From assembly GCA_947475465.1 (NCBI GenBank), contig CANJLK010000012.1:1-64000 (forward strand): a stretch of 64,000 nucleotides of DNA, written 5' to 3'. A program made the position numbers and the translations under genes. Positions within the stretch are counted from its first letter, which is position 1. Every line of letters starts with the position of its first letter. This stretch comes from Caulobacteraceae bacterium. GTDB lineage: Bacteria > Pseudomonadota > Alphaproteobacteria > Caulobacterales > Caulobacteraceae. Positions 1 to 8,604 of the stretch are shown here, piece by piece. A model generated the notes under the pieces. It was not told the origin of the DNA. It ran no database searches and was given only the letters and a program-made list of their open reading frames with translations.

Positions 1-33
1 GAGGGCAAGACCTTCGCCAGCCTGAACCGCTGA
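1..33 (+). CDS. 3' end of an upstream gene (partial)
   Basis: The first 33 bases read as an open frame of ten codons ending in TGA at 31-33, with the GC-rich third positions typical of genes here. It stops 39 bases before the thiolase start, so it is probably the tail of a gene in the same operon. Too little is visible to name the product. Confidence 0.4.
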   Translation, partial: EGKTFASLNR

Positions 34-72
34 CCCATATAAGAACCAAATCGAATTTCTCGAGGAAACGCC

Positions 73-1278
73 ATGCGTGAAGCCGTCATCGTCGCCGCCG
101 CCCGCACCCCCATCGGCCGGGCCTATCGCGGCGCTTTCAACAACACCTTCGGCGCGACCCTGGGCGCCCATTCGGTCCGCGCGGTCGTGGAACGCGCCGG
201 GGTCGATCCCGCCGAGGTGGACGACGTGGCCATGGGCTGCGCCCTGCCGCAGGGGACCACCGGCACCAACATCGCCCGCCAGGTGGCGATCCGCGCCGGC
301 CTGCCGGTCAGCGTCTCCGGCATGACCCTGGACCGGCAGTGCTCGTCCGGGCTGATGGCGATCTCCTGGGCCGCCAAGTCGATCGTCCAGGACGGCGTCC
401 CGATCGCGGTGGGCGGCGGGCTGGAGTCCATCAGCCTGGTCCAGAACGACAAGCTTAATTTCTATAAGGCGATCGACCCCTGGCTGAAGGAGAACGCCAC
501 CGGCCTGCTCTGCTCGATGATCGAGACCGCCGAGATCGTCGCCGACCGCTACGGGATCAGCCGCGAAGCCCAGGACGAATACGCCCTGCAGTCCCAGCAC
601 CGCACCGCCCAGGCCCAGGCCGACGGCCGCTTCGACAAGGAAATCGTGCCGATGAGCACGGTGATGAAGCAGATCGTCAGCAAGGAGACCGGCGAGACGA
701 TGGACCAGGAGGTCACCCTGGAGAAGGACGAGGGCAATCGGCCCTCCACCACCCTGGCCGATCTCCAGAAGCTGTCCCCGGTGTTCAAGGGCGGCATTTA
801 CGTCAAGGAAGGCAAGTTCATCACCGCCGGCAACGCGTCGCAGCTGTCCGACGGCTCGGCGGTGGCATTGTTGATGGAAGCCAAGGAGGCGTCGAAGCGC
901 GGCCTGGAGCCGCTGGGCGCCCTGCGCGGCCTGGCGGTGGCGGGCTGCGGGCCGGAGGAGATGGGCATCGGCCCGGTGTTCGCGATCCCCAAGCTTCTGG
1001 CGCGCACGGGCCTGAAGATGGACGACATCGGCATCTGGGAGCTGAACGAGGCCTTCGCCAGCCAGGTGCTCTATTGCCGCGACAAGCTGGGCATCCCGGA
1101 CGAACTGCTGAACGTCTCCGGCGGCTCGATCTCCATCGGCCACCCCTACGGCATGACCGGCGCCCGCTGCACCGCCCACCTGCTCTATGAGGGCAAGCGC
1201 CGGGGGGCCAAGTACGGCGTCGTCACCATGTGCGTCGGCGGCGGCATGGGCGCGGCGGGCTTGTTCGAAATCTTCTGA
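73..1278 (+). CDS. acetyl-CoA C-acyltransferase (thiolase family)
   Basis: A 401-residue thiolase, the normal length for the family. These enzymes cleave 3-ketoacyl-CoA with CoA in beta-oxidation, or run in reverse to condense acetyl-CoA units. The nucleophilic cysteine lies in the DRQCSSG motif (C90). The GHPYG histidine is H357, and the C-terminal acid/base cysteine (C387) is in [13 protein letters not shown], another family signature, precedes these. GAGGAA just before the ATG is a good ribosome-binding site. The gene follows the tail of another gene closely and converges on an SDR gene, in a neighbourhood of acyl-CoA and lipid enzymes. Whether it is degradative or biosynthetic cannot be told from sequence; a degradative role is more likely. 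The protein is cytoplasmic and likely tetrameric by family. Confidence 0.93.
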   Translation: MREAVIVAAARTPIGRAYRGAFNNTFGATLGAHSVRAVVERAGVDPAEVDDVAMGCALPQGTTGTNIARQVAIRAGLPVSVSGMTLDRQCSSGLMAISWAAKSIVQDGVPIAVGGGLESISLVQNDKLNFYKAIDPWLKENATGLLCSMIETAEIVADRYGISREAQDEYALQSQHRTAQAQADGRFDKEIVPMSTVMKQIVSKETGETMDQEVTLEKDEGNRPSTTLADLQKLSPVFKGGIYVKEGKFITAGNASQLSDGSAVALLMEAKEASKRGLEPLGALRGLAVAGCGPEEMGIGPVFAIPKLLARTGLKMDDIGIWELNEAFASQVLYCRDKLGIPDELLNVSGGSISIGHPYGMTGARCTAHLLYEGKRRGAKYGVVTMCVGGGMGAAGLFEIF

Positions 1279-1301
1279 TTTCGCACCGGCGCGGCCCCGC
1301 C

Positions 1302-2060
1302 TCAGCGCAGGTGGAGCCCGCCGTTCACGTCGATGCAGGCGCCGGTGAGGTAGCTGGCGCCTGGCGATGCGAGGAAAGCCACGGCGGCGGCGATCTCGTC
1401 GGGCCGCCCGACGCGAGGAATCGGGAACTTCGCGAAATAGGCGGCGTCCTGCTCAGGCGGCATGCTGGAGCGGAACATGGGGGTGTCGACCGCCCCCGGG
1501 GCGACCGTGTTCACGGTCATGCCCGCGGCCGAGGCCTCCAGGACCGCGGCCTTGGTCAGGGCCATCACGGCGGCTTTCGAAGCCACATAGGCCGGTGGGC
1601 TCATGATCCCGCCGGTGAAGACTGCTGCCGAGGAGATGGTGATGATCCGGCCGTTCTCCAACGGGGCCGCGGCCCGACGGCGCAGCATCTCGCGCATGGC
1701 GAGAAAGACCCCGCGGGCGTTCACGTCCAGGACCCGGTCCCACTGATCAAGGGTGGTGGACTTGAAGGTGGGGCGCACGCCCTCGAAGTTTCCCGACACG
1801 CCGGAGGCGACGACAAGGACGCCGATAGGTCCGCCGTGGCGTTCGACATCGTCGAAGAGCGCCGCGACCTGGGTTTCGCTGGCGATATCGACCGCGAAAC
1901 CCGCATGGCCAACGCCCGGCAGACCGGAGGCCGCCTTCGCGGCGCCCGCGCCATCGATATCGCTGACGGCGAGGCGACAGCCCCCGTCGGCCAGGGCTTG
2001 GGCGCACGCCCGTCCGACCCCGCTGGCCCCACCGATTATCAATGCAAGTGGTCCCGCCAT
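1302..2060 (-). CDS. SDR family NAD(P)-dependent oxidoreductase
   Basis: A 252-residue classical short-chain dehydrogenase/reductase. The N-terminus has the Rossmann glycine motif GGASGVGRA, followed by the conserved NARG segment. The catalytic serine is in ISSAAVF and the Tyr/Lys pair in PAYVASKAAV. The C-terminal part has the PGAVDTPMF and GRPDEIA stretches that are usual in the family. The open frame extends far upstream, but ATG 2060 was chosen because AGGAGG lies about 12 bases before it and the family N-terminus begins right there. The substrate is unknown; neighbours suggest a hydroxyacyl, steroid or alcohol substrate. It converges on the thiolase with a 23-base gap. Confidence 0.88.
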   Translation of the reverse strand: MAGPLALIIGGASGVGRACAQALADGGCRLAVSDIDGAGAAKAASGLPGVGHAGFAVDIASETQVAALFDDVERHGGPIGVLVVASGVSGNFEGVRPTFKSTTLDQWDRVLDVNARGVFLAMREMLRRRAAAPLENGRIITISSAAVFTGGIMSPPAYVASKAAVMALTKAAVLEASAAGMTVNTVAPGAVDTPMFRSSMPPEQDAAYFAKFPIPRVGRPDEIAAAVAFLASPGASYLTGACIDVNGGLHLR

Positions 2061-2265
2061 GGTCGCCTCGCCGCCTCCTTGAAGTTGGTTGCCCGAGGGT
2101 AGAGCGGAGCAGAAGTTGGCGCCATGGCCCACGCACGGGCGCCCAAAGCTGTCGGGGAGCTCGGACAGGGCCGCGCCGCGTTGACCGCTCATCACCGCAA
2201 AGCTAGCCTGTCCGAAGAACCAGAAACTGGTCCGAAAATACGGACCGACGCGGGCGGAGGCGACG

Positions 2266-3420
2266 ATGGACCAGGCCGAGATCGGCGCTGCGCCCTTGCT
2301 GGCTGAGGCCGTCGCGCGCACTGGACTGGATGACTTCGGGTCCGACAGCCTGCACGAGGGCCTGGGATTCCTCACCGCGTCGGTGCGCGAGGGCGGCGCC
2401 TCCGGCGACCTCCTGGACCTGCACCGCAAGCATATCGCCGACGCCCTCGACAACCGCCTGCGGCTGATCGACTACGCCAAGCGCCACCCCGAGGTGACCC
2501 AGGCGCCGATCAGCCGGCCAATCTTCATGTTCGGCATGCCGCGCAGCGGCACCACGCTGTCCAGCTACCTGATGGACCAGGACCCGGCGCATCGCTCGCT
2601 GTTGCTGTGGGAGGCGCTGGACTCCGTCCCGCCGCCCACCAGCGCCACGCACAGGACCGATCCGCGATGTCTCGCCATGGTCGCGGAACAGGAGCGCGAC
2701 TTCGCGGCGAACCCCGGCCAGCTGAGGCCCCACGTGGAGTTCGCCGACGGCCCGACCGAATGCATCCGCCTGCACGCCCAGGACTTCAAGGCCCTGTTCT
2801 GGGAAGCCTTCATGCCGGTGAAGGCCTATTCCCGCTGGGTGCTGCACACCGACATGACCAGCGCCTACGAATACCAGAAGCTGGCCATGCAGGTCCTGCA
2901 ATCCCAGGCGCCTGGGATTTGGTCGCTGAAGATGCCGTCGCACGCGATCCACATCGAAGCCCTGATCAAGGTCTTCCCGGATGCGCGCCTTGTCTGGGTA
3001 CACCGCGACCCCCACAGGTCCCTGGCGTCGCTGTTCAGCATGAAGTCGCGCCGCTGGAAGCAGATGACCGGCGACGCCAACCTGCCGTGGCTGCGGGAGC
3101 ACTACACCGTCCAGATGGCCGAGCACCTCAATCGGCCGCTGCGGCTGCGCGAACGCATCGGCGCGGACCGAATCTACGACCTCAAGTACGCCGACATGAT
3201 GCGCGACCCGATCGGGACGCTTCGTGGGCTCTACGCCTGGGCGGGTGACGAGTTCACGCTCCAAGCCGAGGCCGGGATGCGGGCCTGGCTGGCGAAGAAC
3301 CCGCAAGGCCGGTTCGGCGATCACAGATACCAGCTGGAGGACTTCGGCCTCTCGGAGGCCGCGTTGCGTCCATACTTCAGCGACTATTTCGACGTGTTCT
3401 CCACGGAACGGGAACCCTAG
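2266..3420 (+). CDS. sulfotransferase family protein
   Basis: A 384-residue cytoplasmic sulfotransferase-like protein. The 5'-phosphosulfate-binding loop of PAPS sulfotransferases is seen as GMPRSGTT (residues 90-97). A later segment, VWVHRDPHRSLAS, matches the 3'-phosphate-binding region. The family moves sulfuryl groups from PAPS to hydroxyls of lipids, steroids or phenols; bacterial members of this branch are often found among lipid-degradation genes. The stop is followed after two bases by the next gene, a metallo-beta-lactamase-fold protein resembling alkylsulfatases, so the two are probably co-translated. The acceptor is not predictable. A 20-base perfect palindrome at 2900-2919 lies inside the coding region. 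Confidence 0.85.
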   Translation: MDQAEIGAAPLLAEAVARTGLDDFGSDSLHEGLGFLTASVREGGASGDLLDLHRKHIADALDNRLRLIDYAKRHPEVTQAPISRPIFMFGMPRSGTTLSSYLMDQDPAHRSLLLWEALDSVPPPTSATHRTDPRCLAMVAEQERDFAANPGQLRPHVEFADGPTECIRLHAQDFKALFWEAFMPVKAYSRWVLHTDMTSAYEYQKLAMQVLQSQAPGIWSLKMPSHAIHIEALIKVFPDARLVWVHRDPHRSLASLFSMKSRRWKQMTGDANLPWLREHYTVQMAEHLNRPLRLRERIGADRIYDLKYADMMRDPIGTLRGLYAWAGDEFTLQAEAGMRAWLAKNPQGRFGDHRYQLEDFGLSEAALRPYFSDYFDVFSTEREP

Positions 3421-3422
3421 CC

Positions 3423-4688
3423 ATGCACGTCTATGACACCGACGTGGATCACCAGATGATCCGCAACACGCCCTGGCTGCCCTCAAGGCCGGCCGAGCAG
3501 GTCAACGACCATATCTGGCTGTCGCGCAGCAATTCCTATCCGCACCTGATCACGACGCCCGACGGCGACGTGGTGATCAACACCGGCGCCAATGTGCAGG
3601 GCCCCCGCCACCGGGAGCGGTTCGAACAGGCGATCGGCCGGCCGCTGAACACCCGCGCCATCGTCATCACCCAGAGCCACCACGATCACTTCGGCGGCTG
3701 GGGCGCCTTCAATGCCCCCGGTGTCGAGACCATCGTCTCGGCCAGCTACGACAAGGTCTGGGCTGAGCGCCAAAGGCTGGCGGCCTACTTCGGCGGCCGC
3801 CGCACGGCGGGGATGTATGACCGCAGACTTCAGCCCGGCGAGCCGATCACCGAGGCCGGACCAAACGCATCCCTGCCGGTCCCGACCCGATATGTGAAGG
3901 AGCCCTATCGCTTCGAGGTCGGGGGCCGGAAATTCGAGGTGCGGCAGGCGCCGGCGGGCGAATCCCTCGACGGCCTGCTGGTCTGGATGCCGGACGAGGC
4001 CACGGTGTTCTGCGGAAACCTGATGGGGGCGATCTACGGCGCCCTGCCGCACCTCTCCACCATCCGCGGCGACCGCCAGCGCAGCGCGCGCTTCTTCATC
4101 GAGGACGTGGAGGCCCTGCTGGCGCTGGAGCCGGAGCTGCTGCTCACCGGCCACGACCATCCGGTCCGCGGGCGGCAGAAGATCCGCGACGACCTGACGA
4201 AGATCACCGAAGCGGTCCGCTACATCTACGACTGGACCCTGGACGGTATGGCGGCGGGGCGCAGCCTCGAGGAACTGATGGGCGAGATCAGGCTGCCGGC
4301 GGCGCTGCAGCCCAATCCCGGCCGCGGGCCGGTGTCCTGGTATGTCCGCGCGGTCTGGGAGGAATACGCCGGCTGGTACCGCGCCGACACGATCACCGGG
4401 CTCTATCCCAACCCGCCCCGCACCGTCTGGCCGGACCTGATCGAGATGGCGGGCGGGCCGCAGGCCCTTCTTGAGCGCGCCCGGACGCGCCTGGCGACCG
4501 GCAAGGCGGTGGAGGCCCTGCACTTCACTGACATGATCCTGGCCCAGGACCCCGCCCAACCCGAGGCCCTCGATGTCGAGATCGCCGCGCTACAGGCCCT
4601 GCGCAAGGCCGACGCCGACGAGCACTATGACGTCTCGCGCCTGCTGGAGATGGAGATCGCCCGCGCCAAGGCGGCGCGGGGGTCCTAG
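3423..4688 (+). CDS. MBL-fold metallo-hydrolase, alkylsulfatase-like
   Basis: A 421-residue protein with an N-terminal metallo-beta-lactamase fold (about 25-260) and a helical C-terminal part resembling the dimerisation domain of alkylsulfatases. The metal motif reads QSHHDH (Q84, H86, D88, H89), so the first histidine of the usual HxHxDH is glutamine. A later TGHDHP motif supplies another likely ligand. Family members hydrolyse sulfate esters or other anionic substrates using two metals; the changed ligand may alter metal use or activity. It starts two bases after the sulfotransferase gene, which suggests a sulfation/desulfation pair. Its stop overlaps the convergent AlkB-like gene by CTAG. 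There is no evident signal peptide, so it is probably cytoplasmic. Confidence 0.85.
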   Translation: MHVYDTDVDHQMIRNTPWLPSRPAEQVNDHIWLSRSNSYPHLITTPDGDVVINTGANVQGPRHRERFEQAIGRPLNTRAIVITQSHHDHFGGWGAFNAPGVETIVSASYDKVWAERQRLAAYFGGRRTAGMYDRRLQPGEPITEAGPNASLPVPTRYVKEPYRFEVGGRKFEVRQAPAGESLDGLLVWMPDEATVFCGNLMGAIYGALPHLSTIRGDRQRSARFFIEDVEALLALEPELLLTGHDHPVRGRQKIRDDLTKITEAVRYIYDWTLDGMAAGRSLEELMGEIRLPAALQPNPGRGPVSWYVRAVWEEYAGWYRADTITGLYPNPPRTVWPDLIEMAGGPQALLERARTRLATGKAVEALHFTDMILAQDPAQPEALDVEIAALQALRKADADEHYDVSRLLEMEIARAKAARGS

Positions 4689-5281
4689 GAGGGCCGCTCC
4701 GTAGGCGGCGCGTCGCGGAAGCTACGGAAGGTGATCGAATAGCGCAGCGCCTCGACCGGCGGGATCGAGTGTTCCCAGACGGTGCGGGCCGGACCGCTCA
4801 GGAGATAGGCCGAACGCGGCGCCAAGGTCATGGAGGCCCGATCAAACCCGCCTGGCGTGCGCCGTCGCAGGCGCAGGATGCACGGGTTCAGGAGGGATAT
4901 CCCCACCACCTCGGCGAACACCGGCCGGTCACGGTGCCAGCCGATCGGCGCGCCGGGAAGATACTGGTTGAGCAGAACCTGCTGCAGTTCGTCCGGACAG
5001 CGGCCGGCCAGAGCGGCGGCCCGCGCCCGGATGGCGACAAGTTCTCCAGGGATATCTTCGGCTTTCAGAAGGTGGCTGCGCGTGAAGTCGTACTGCCAAC
5101 CGAACGACACCACTCGGCGGCGGCCTTCGTAGCCGCGAAACCGGAAGGGCTGGAACGGCAGGGTTTCGAGCCACGCCGCCAGCTCCGCCTCCTCGGCCGG
5201 CAAAAGGAAGTCCGTGCGGTAGACAAGACCCTCGGGCAGGTCATTCGCGACGGACGGGAATAGATCGGGCTGGCGGGCCAT
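4685..5281 (-). CDS. alpha-ketoglutarate-dependent dioxygenase AlkB-like
   Basis: A 198-residue 2-oxoglutarate/Fe(II) dioxygenase of the AlkB type, which removes alkyl groups from damaged DNA or RNA bases by oxidation. The iron motif is visible as WHRD (His and Asp), followed by the distal histidine in VWEHSIP and the arginine-rich YSITFR segment that binds 2-oxoglutarate. FGWQYDF and PFQPFRF are family-like substrate-loop motifs. A GTG five codons upstream (5296) is an alternative start; ATG 5281 is preferred as the conventional codon, although no strong ribosome-binding site is seen. No Ada or AlkA gene is adjacent. The stop shares CTAG with the convergent metallo-hydrolase gene. Confidence 0.87.
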   Translation of the reverse strand: MARQPDLFPSVANDLPEGLVYRTDFLLPAEEAELAAWLETLPFQPFRFRGYEGRRRVVSFGWQYDFTRSHLLKAEDIPGELVAIRARAAALAGRCPDELQQVLLNQYLPGAPIGWHRDRPVFAEVVGISLLNPCILRLRRRTPGGFDRASMTLAPRSAYLLSGPARTVWEHSIPPVEALRYSITFRSFRDAPPTERPS

Positions 5282-5405
5282 AATTCTTGAACGCACGGGC
5301 GAGGGTTTGGCAGCAACTCTGGGAGATGAGTGCTAACAGTTTGTTTTAAAGGACTTATCTACGAATCATGCATAACGTGAGCATGGGCGACGGAGTGGAG
5401 TGGAC

Positions 5406-5678
5406 ATGCAGGCGTCTCCGGAGTTCCGCAAGCAGCTGGCCGGCTACGGCCTGACCACCGCCGAAATCCTCTACCGCATGCCTGACCATCCTTCTCTCCT
5501 GCAGAGCTACCTTTGGCAGGACTACGACCTGTTCCCCGACTTCCCGACCCTGAAGAAATTCCTCGATTTCTGGACCCGCACCCTGGAGGGGCCGCTGTTC
5601 AAGGTGACGGTCGGCCATCAGCGGCTGATCAGACCAGCGGTGCTGAAGGCGCTCGACGGCGAGTTCCAGCTGAACTGA
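5406..5678 (+). CDS. usg: Usg family protein
   Basis: A 90-residue protein matching the small Usg family of alphaproteobacteria, recognised by its LTTAEILYRMPDHP opening, the YDLFPDFP segment and the C-terminal VGHQRLIRP stretch. The molecular function is not known, and old annotations linking it to amino-acid biosynthesis are unreliable. No signal peptide or membrane helix is seen. ATG 5406 is chosen because GGAG ends five bases upstream; a GTG at 5400 would add two residues. The gene stands alone in front of a peptide-binding lipoprotein gene. A CIRCE-like half-site lies about 70 bases upstream. Confidence 0.82.
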   Translation: MQASPEFRKQLAGYGLTTAEILYRMPDHPSLLQSYLWQDYDLFPDFPTLKKFLDFWTRTLEGPLFKVTVGHQRLIRPAVLKALDGEFQLN

Positions 5679-5744
5679 TCCGTCTCGACAAGCGCGCCAG
5701 GGCAGGAGACTGATGTCGGCTGTTCCCCAGAAAGCCGCCCGCCG

Positions 5745-7346
5745 TTGCGCAAGTCTCTCTTCGTCATTCTCATCGCCGCCCTGGCGCTTGCCGGCTGTCA
5801 GGGCAAGGTCCAGCGCCCCGCCTGCCCGGCGAGCAAGGTCTGCCTGGAATACGGCAACAATTCCGAGCCCCTGACCCTCGATCCGGCGAAGTCCAACCTG
5901 GTCGACGAGGCCACGATCATTTCCGATCTGATCGTCGGCCTGACCACTGATGCGCCGGACGCCAAGCCGGTCCCGGCCGCCGCCACCCATTGGGAAACCA
6001 GCCCCGACGGACTGGTCTGGACCTTCCACCTGCGGCCCGGCGCCGTCTGGTCGGACGGGGTTCCGGTCACCGCCGATGACTTCGTCTACGCCTATCGGCG
6101 GATCCTGGATCCGCAGACCGCCTCGATCTACGCCTATCTGGTCTACATTCTGAAGAACGGCCAGGCGGTGAACGAAAGCAAGGCCCGGCCCGAGACTCTG
6201 GGCGCGCGGGCCCTCGATGCGCTCACCCTCGAACTCACCCTCGAACACCCAGCCCCATACCTGCCGGAACTGACCAAGCACCAGAGCTTCTTCCCGGTCC
6301 CGCGCCATGTGGTGGAAAAGTATGGCGACGCCTGGGTGCAGCCCGGCCACTTCGTGGGCAACGGCCCCTTCAGCCTGGTCTCGTGGCGTCTGGGCGACCG
6401 GATCCAGGTTGCCAAGAGCCCGACCTTCTTCGACGCCAAGGCCGTCTGCGTGGACCGCATCAACTACTACCCCACGCCCGACGCCGTCTCCGCCGAGCGG
6501 CGGGTGCAACGGGGCGAACTGGACATCAACACAAACTTCCAGTCCAACCGCTACGCGCGGCTGCAGCAGACCATGCCAGGCTATGCCCGGGCCCACACCT
6601 CGCTGGCGACATCCTACATCTCGTTCAACACCCATGACGTGGCGGCGCTGAAGGACATCCGCACCCGCCGGGCGCTGTCGGAAGCCATCGACCGGGACTT
6701 CATCACCAAGAAGCTGCTGCGCGCGGGTCAGGTCCCGGCCTACGCCTTCGTCCCGCCGGGGACGGCCAACTACACCTCGGGGCCCCGGACCGCCTGGGCG
6801 GCCGAGGCCCTCACCCAGCGCCAGATCGAGGCCAAGGCCCTGCTGGCCCAGATGGGGTTCAACGTAAAGCACCCCCTGAAGGTGGAGATAAAGGTCGCCA
6901 ACAACACCGACACCCTGCTGATCGCCGAAGCGGTGCAGGCCGACTGGCGCGCCATCGGGGTGGATGCGACCATCGCCCAGAACGAAGGCTCGATCGCCTT
7001 CGCCGCCTATCGCAACCGCGATTTCCAGGCTGGCGCCATGAGCTGGTACGCCGACTTCAACGACCCCATCACCTTCCTGGGCCTGCTGAAGTCCGACGTC
7101 GGCGCGCAGAACTATGGGGACTACAAGAACCCGGCCTACGACGCCCTGCTGGCCCAGTCAGACCAGGAGCCCGACGCGGTCAAGCGCGCCGCGATCCTGG
7201 CCCGGGCCGAACAGCTGATGCTCAACGATGAGGGGACCGCGCCGCTCTACTTCGTCGTCAACCGCAATATCGTGAACCCACGCGTGACGGGCTGGGTCGA
7301 CAACGCCGAGAATTTCCACAGGGCCCGCTGGCTCTGCGTGAAGTAG
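5745..7346 (+). CDS. peptide ABC transporter substrate-binding lipoprotein
   Basis: A 533-residue extracytoplasmic solute-binding protein of the oligopeptide (OppA/DppA, SBP family 5) type. The N-terminus is a lipoprotein signal with Arg-Lys, a hydrophobic stretch and the lipobox LAGC, giving a lipidated Cys18. The mature part has family signatures such as EPLTLDPAKS, TWTFHLRPGAVWSDG and ADDFVYAYRR. It should bind peptides at the outer face of the inner membrane and deliver them to an ABC importer, but no permease or ATPase genes are adjacent. The only in-frame start is TTG 5745 with no clear ribosome-binding site. ATG 5713, with a good AGGAG, is in another frame, so a small indel near the start is possible. 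Confidence 0.87.
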   Translation: MRKSLFVILIAALALAGCQGKVQRPACPASKVCLEYGNNSEPLTLDPAKSNLVDEATIISDLIVGLTTDAPDAKPVPAAATHWETSPDGLVWTFHLRPGAVWSDGVPVTADDFVYAYRRILDPQTASIYAYLVYILKNGQAVNESKARPETLGARALDALTLELTLEHPAPYLPELTKHQSFFPVPRHVVEKYGDAWVQPGHFVGNGPFSLVSWRLGDRIQVAKSPTFFDAKAVCVDRINYYPTPDAVSAERRVQRGELDINTNFQSNRYARLQQTMPGYARAHTSLATSYISFNTHDVAALKDIRTRRALSEAIDRDFITKKLLRAGQVPAYAFVPPGTANYTSGPRTAWAAEALTQRQIEAKALLAQMGFNVKHPLKVEIKVANNTDTLLIAEAVQADWRAIGVDATIAQNEGSIAFAAYRNRDFQAGAMSWYADFNDPITFLGLLKSDVGAQNYGDYKNPAYDALLAQSDQEPDAVKRAAILARAEQLMLNDEGTAPLYFVVNRNIVNPRVTGWVDNAENFHRARWLCVK

Positions 7347-7350
7347 GGCC

Positions 7351-7662
7351 CTAGTTGTTACGCCATTCCCAATGGCAGGTGCGGTGGGCGTTGTGCTTGG
7401 CGATCTGATGGCCGGCCACGGCGCCCAGCCCCGCCCCGATGATCGTGCCGCCGGTCTTGCCGCCACCGTTTGAGACGGCGTTGCCGAGCAGACCGCCGGT
7501 CACGGCGCCCACGACGGTGCCCGTGTTCCGCGCGCCCCGGGAGGTGGTGCAGACCTGGACCTTGTGGCGATGATGTTGGGCGGCCTCAGCGATCATCGGG
7601 GCCGAGGCCACCGCGAGAGCCGAGCAGACCAGGGTCGCAGTGGCGAGAAATTTATTGCGCAC
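7351..7662 (-). CDS. glycine-zipper 2TM domain protein, secreted
   Basis: A 103-residue envelope protein. It begins with a Sec-type signal peptide (cleavage after about residue 23 near AEA). Next is a His/Lys-rich linker and a glycine-zipper segment (about 42-90) containing GTVVGAVTGGLLGNAV and GAGLGAVAGHQIA. Such Rick_17kDa_Anti-like domains occur in outer-membrane proteins, where they pack helices closely. GTG 7662 is chosen because AAGGAG lies seven bases upstream and the signal peptide begins there; the longer open frame is not needed. There is no lipobox, so it is not a classical lipoprotein. The gene converges on the peptide-binding lipoprotein gene and stands alone. Confidence 0.83.
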   Translation of the reverse strand: MRNKFLATATLVCSALAVASAPMIAEAAQHHRHKVQVCTTSRGARNTGTVVGAVTGGLLGNAVSNGGGKTGGTIIGAGLGAVAGHQIAKHNAHRTCHWEWRNN

Positions 7663-7842
7663 GAGATGTCTCCTTGGGTGCAGCGGACACGCGGATCGAT
7701 AACCGTCCACCATGCTTAAGGTTGCGCCGCGAACCCCGTTATCGCGAGCCACAACTGAATGGGAACTGAATGCCGTGCGCGGGCTTTCTTGCGGCAATCG
7801 CCGGCGCCGACCGTCGCCCCGGCCCTTTTTGGAGAAACGCTC

Positions 7843-8100
7843 ATGTCAATTCTTGCCTGGATTGTTCTGGGCCTGGTCGCTGGCTTCATCGCCAGCAAAC
7901 TGGTCAACCGCAGCGGCAGCGGCGTGGTCCTGGATCTGCTGCTGGGCATCGTCGGCGCCTTCGTGGGCGGCTTCCTGTTCACCCGCTTTGGCGCGGCAGG
8001 CGTCACCGGCCTGAATATCTATTCGATCCTCGTCGCCACGGTGGGCGCCGTGGTGGTGCTGTTCATCTACCATGCCCTGGCCGGCCGCCGCGCGCTCTAG
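7843..8100 (+). CDS. GlsB/YeaQ/YmgE family stress-response membrane protein
   Basis: An 85-residue inner-membrane protein of the transglycosylase-associated (GlsB/YeaQ/YmgE) family, with three predicted membrane helices (about 3-20, 30-50 and 58-80) rich in glycine. The opening ILAWIVLGLVAGFIAS and the middle DLLLGIVGAFVGG are typical of the family. Members are often induced by general stress, but the biochemical role is unknown. ATG 7843 is preceded by GGAGA about nine bases upstream. The gene is monocistronic: a strong hairpin terminator follows its stop within about 20 bases. Confidence 0.88.
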   Translation: MSILAWIVLGLVAGFIASKLVNRSGSGVVLDLLLGIVGAFVGGFLFTRFGAAGVTGLNIYSILVATVGAVVVLFIYHALAGRRAL

Positions 8101-8121
8101 GCCGCCATCTTCGAAGACTGG

Positions 8122-8153
8122 AAAGCCCCGTTCTCGCGAGCGGGGCTTTTCGT
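8122..8153 (+). terminator. Rho-independent terminator after the GlsB-like gene
   Basis: AAAGCCCCG at 8122-8130 pairs perfectly with CGGGGCTTT at 8141-8149 around a ten-base loop. The right arm runs into a TTTTCGTTT tract. It lies 22 bases past the stop of the GlsB-like gene and faces the convergent NTF2-like gene, so it may work both ways. Confidence 0.8.
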
Positions 8154-8172
8154 TTGCGCGCCGCCTTAGGGA

Positions 8173-8580
8173 CTAAGGCCGGCTGTAGCTGCTAACGATC
8201 CGGTGCTTGATGAGCCATTGGCCGTCCACCTTTTCGAATACGTCCCGGTAGGACCCGTGGAGGTTGAAGAAGACCTTCCCGTCCGGGCTCACCCGGAACA
8301 TCTGCCAGTAGGTGTGGGTCCTGGCCGTGTGTCCGTCTTCCTCGATGACATAGACGTTGGTGTTGATGTGCATCGGCCGCGAGCCGTCCGCATAGTGAGG
8401 CGCGGTCCGCTTCTTGGTCATGTCCGCGTTGATGGCGTCCCGGCCCTGGATGGCGGTCGGGTCGGGGCCAAACTTGCCGTCGGGGGTGAAGCATTCGCCG
8501 ATCCGGCCGGCTTCGCCCTCGTCGAAGAGGAAGCCGTACTTGTGTATCGTCTGCTCGATGGCCTCGATCACGCTGCCCAT
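8173..8580 (-). CDS. nuclear transport factor 2 (SnoaL-like) family protein
   Basis: A 135-residue single-domain protein with the cone-shaped SnoaL/NTF2-like fold, inferred from the pattern AIEQTIHKYGFLFDEGE, the central GRDAINADM helix, and the late WQMFRV and VDGQWLIKHRIV strands. The FDEGEAGRIGECFTPDG segment is typical of small hydratase- or isomerase-like or dehydratase-type members in alphaproteobacterial degradation clusters. No catalytic activity can be assigned. AAAGGGGAC lies before the ATG. It is followed upstream on the same strand by the TMEM175-like gene, 24 bases away, so the two may share a transcript. Confidence 0.82.
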   Translation of the reverse strand: MGSVIEAIEQTIHKYGFLFDEGEAGRIGECFTPDGKFGPDPTAIQGRDAINADMTKKRTAPHYADGSRPMHINTNVYVIEEDGHTARTHTYWQMFRVSPDGKVFFNLHGSYRDVFEKVDGQWLIKHRIVSSYSRP

Positions 8581-8604
8581 AGTCCCGTCCCCTTTGGTCT
8601 CGAT

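Noticed and set aside
2900..2919. A 20-base perfect palindrome (AATCCCAGGC and its complement) inside the sulfotransferase gene
   Set aside because: It encodes family-consistent residues, lies mid-gene, and no second copy was noticed, so an operator or attachment role is unsupported.
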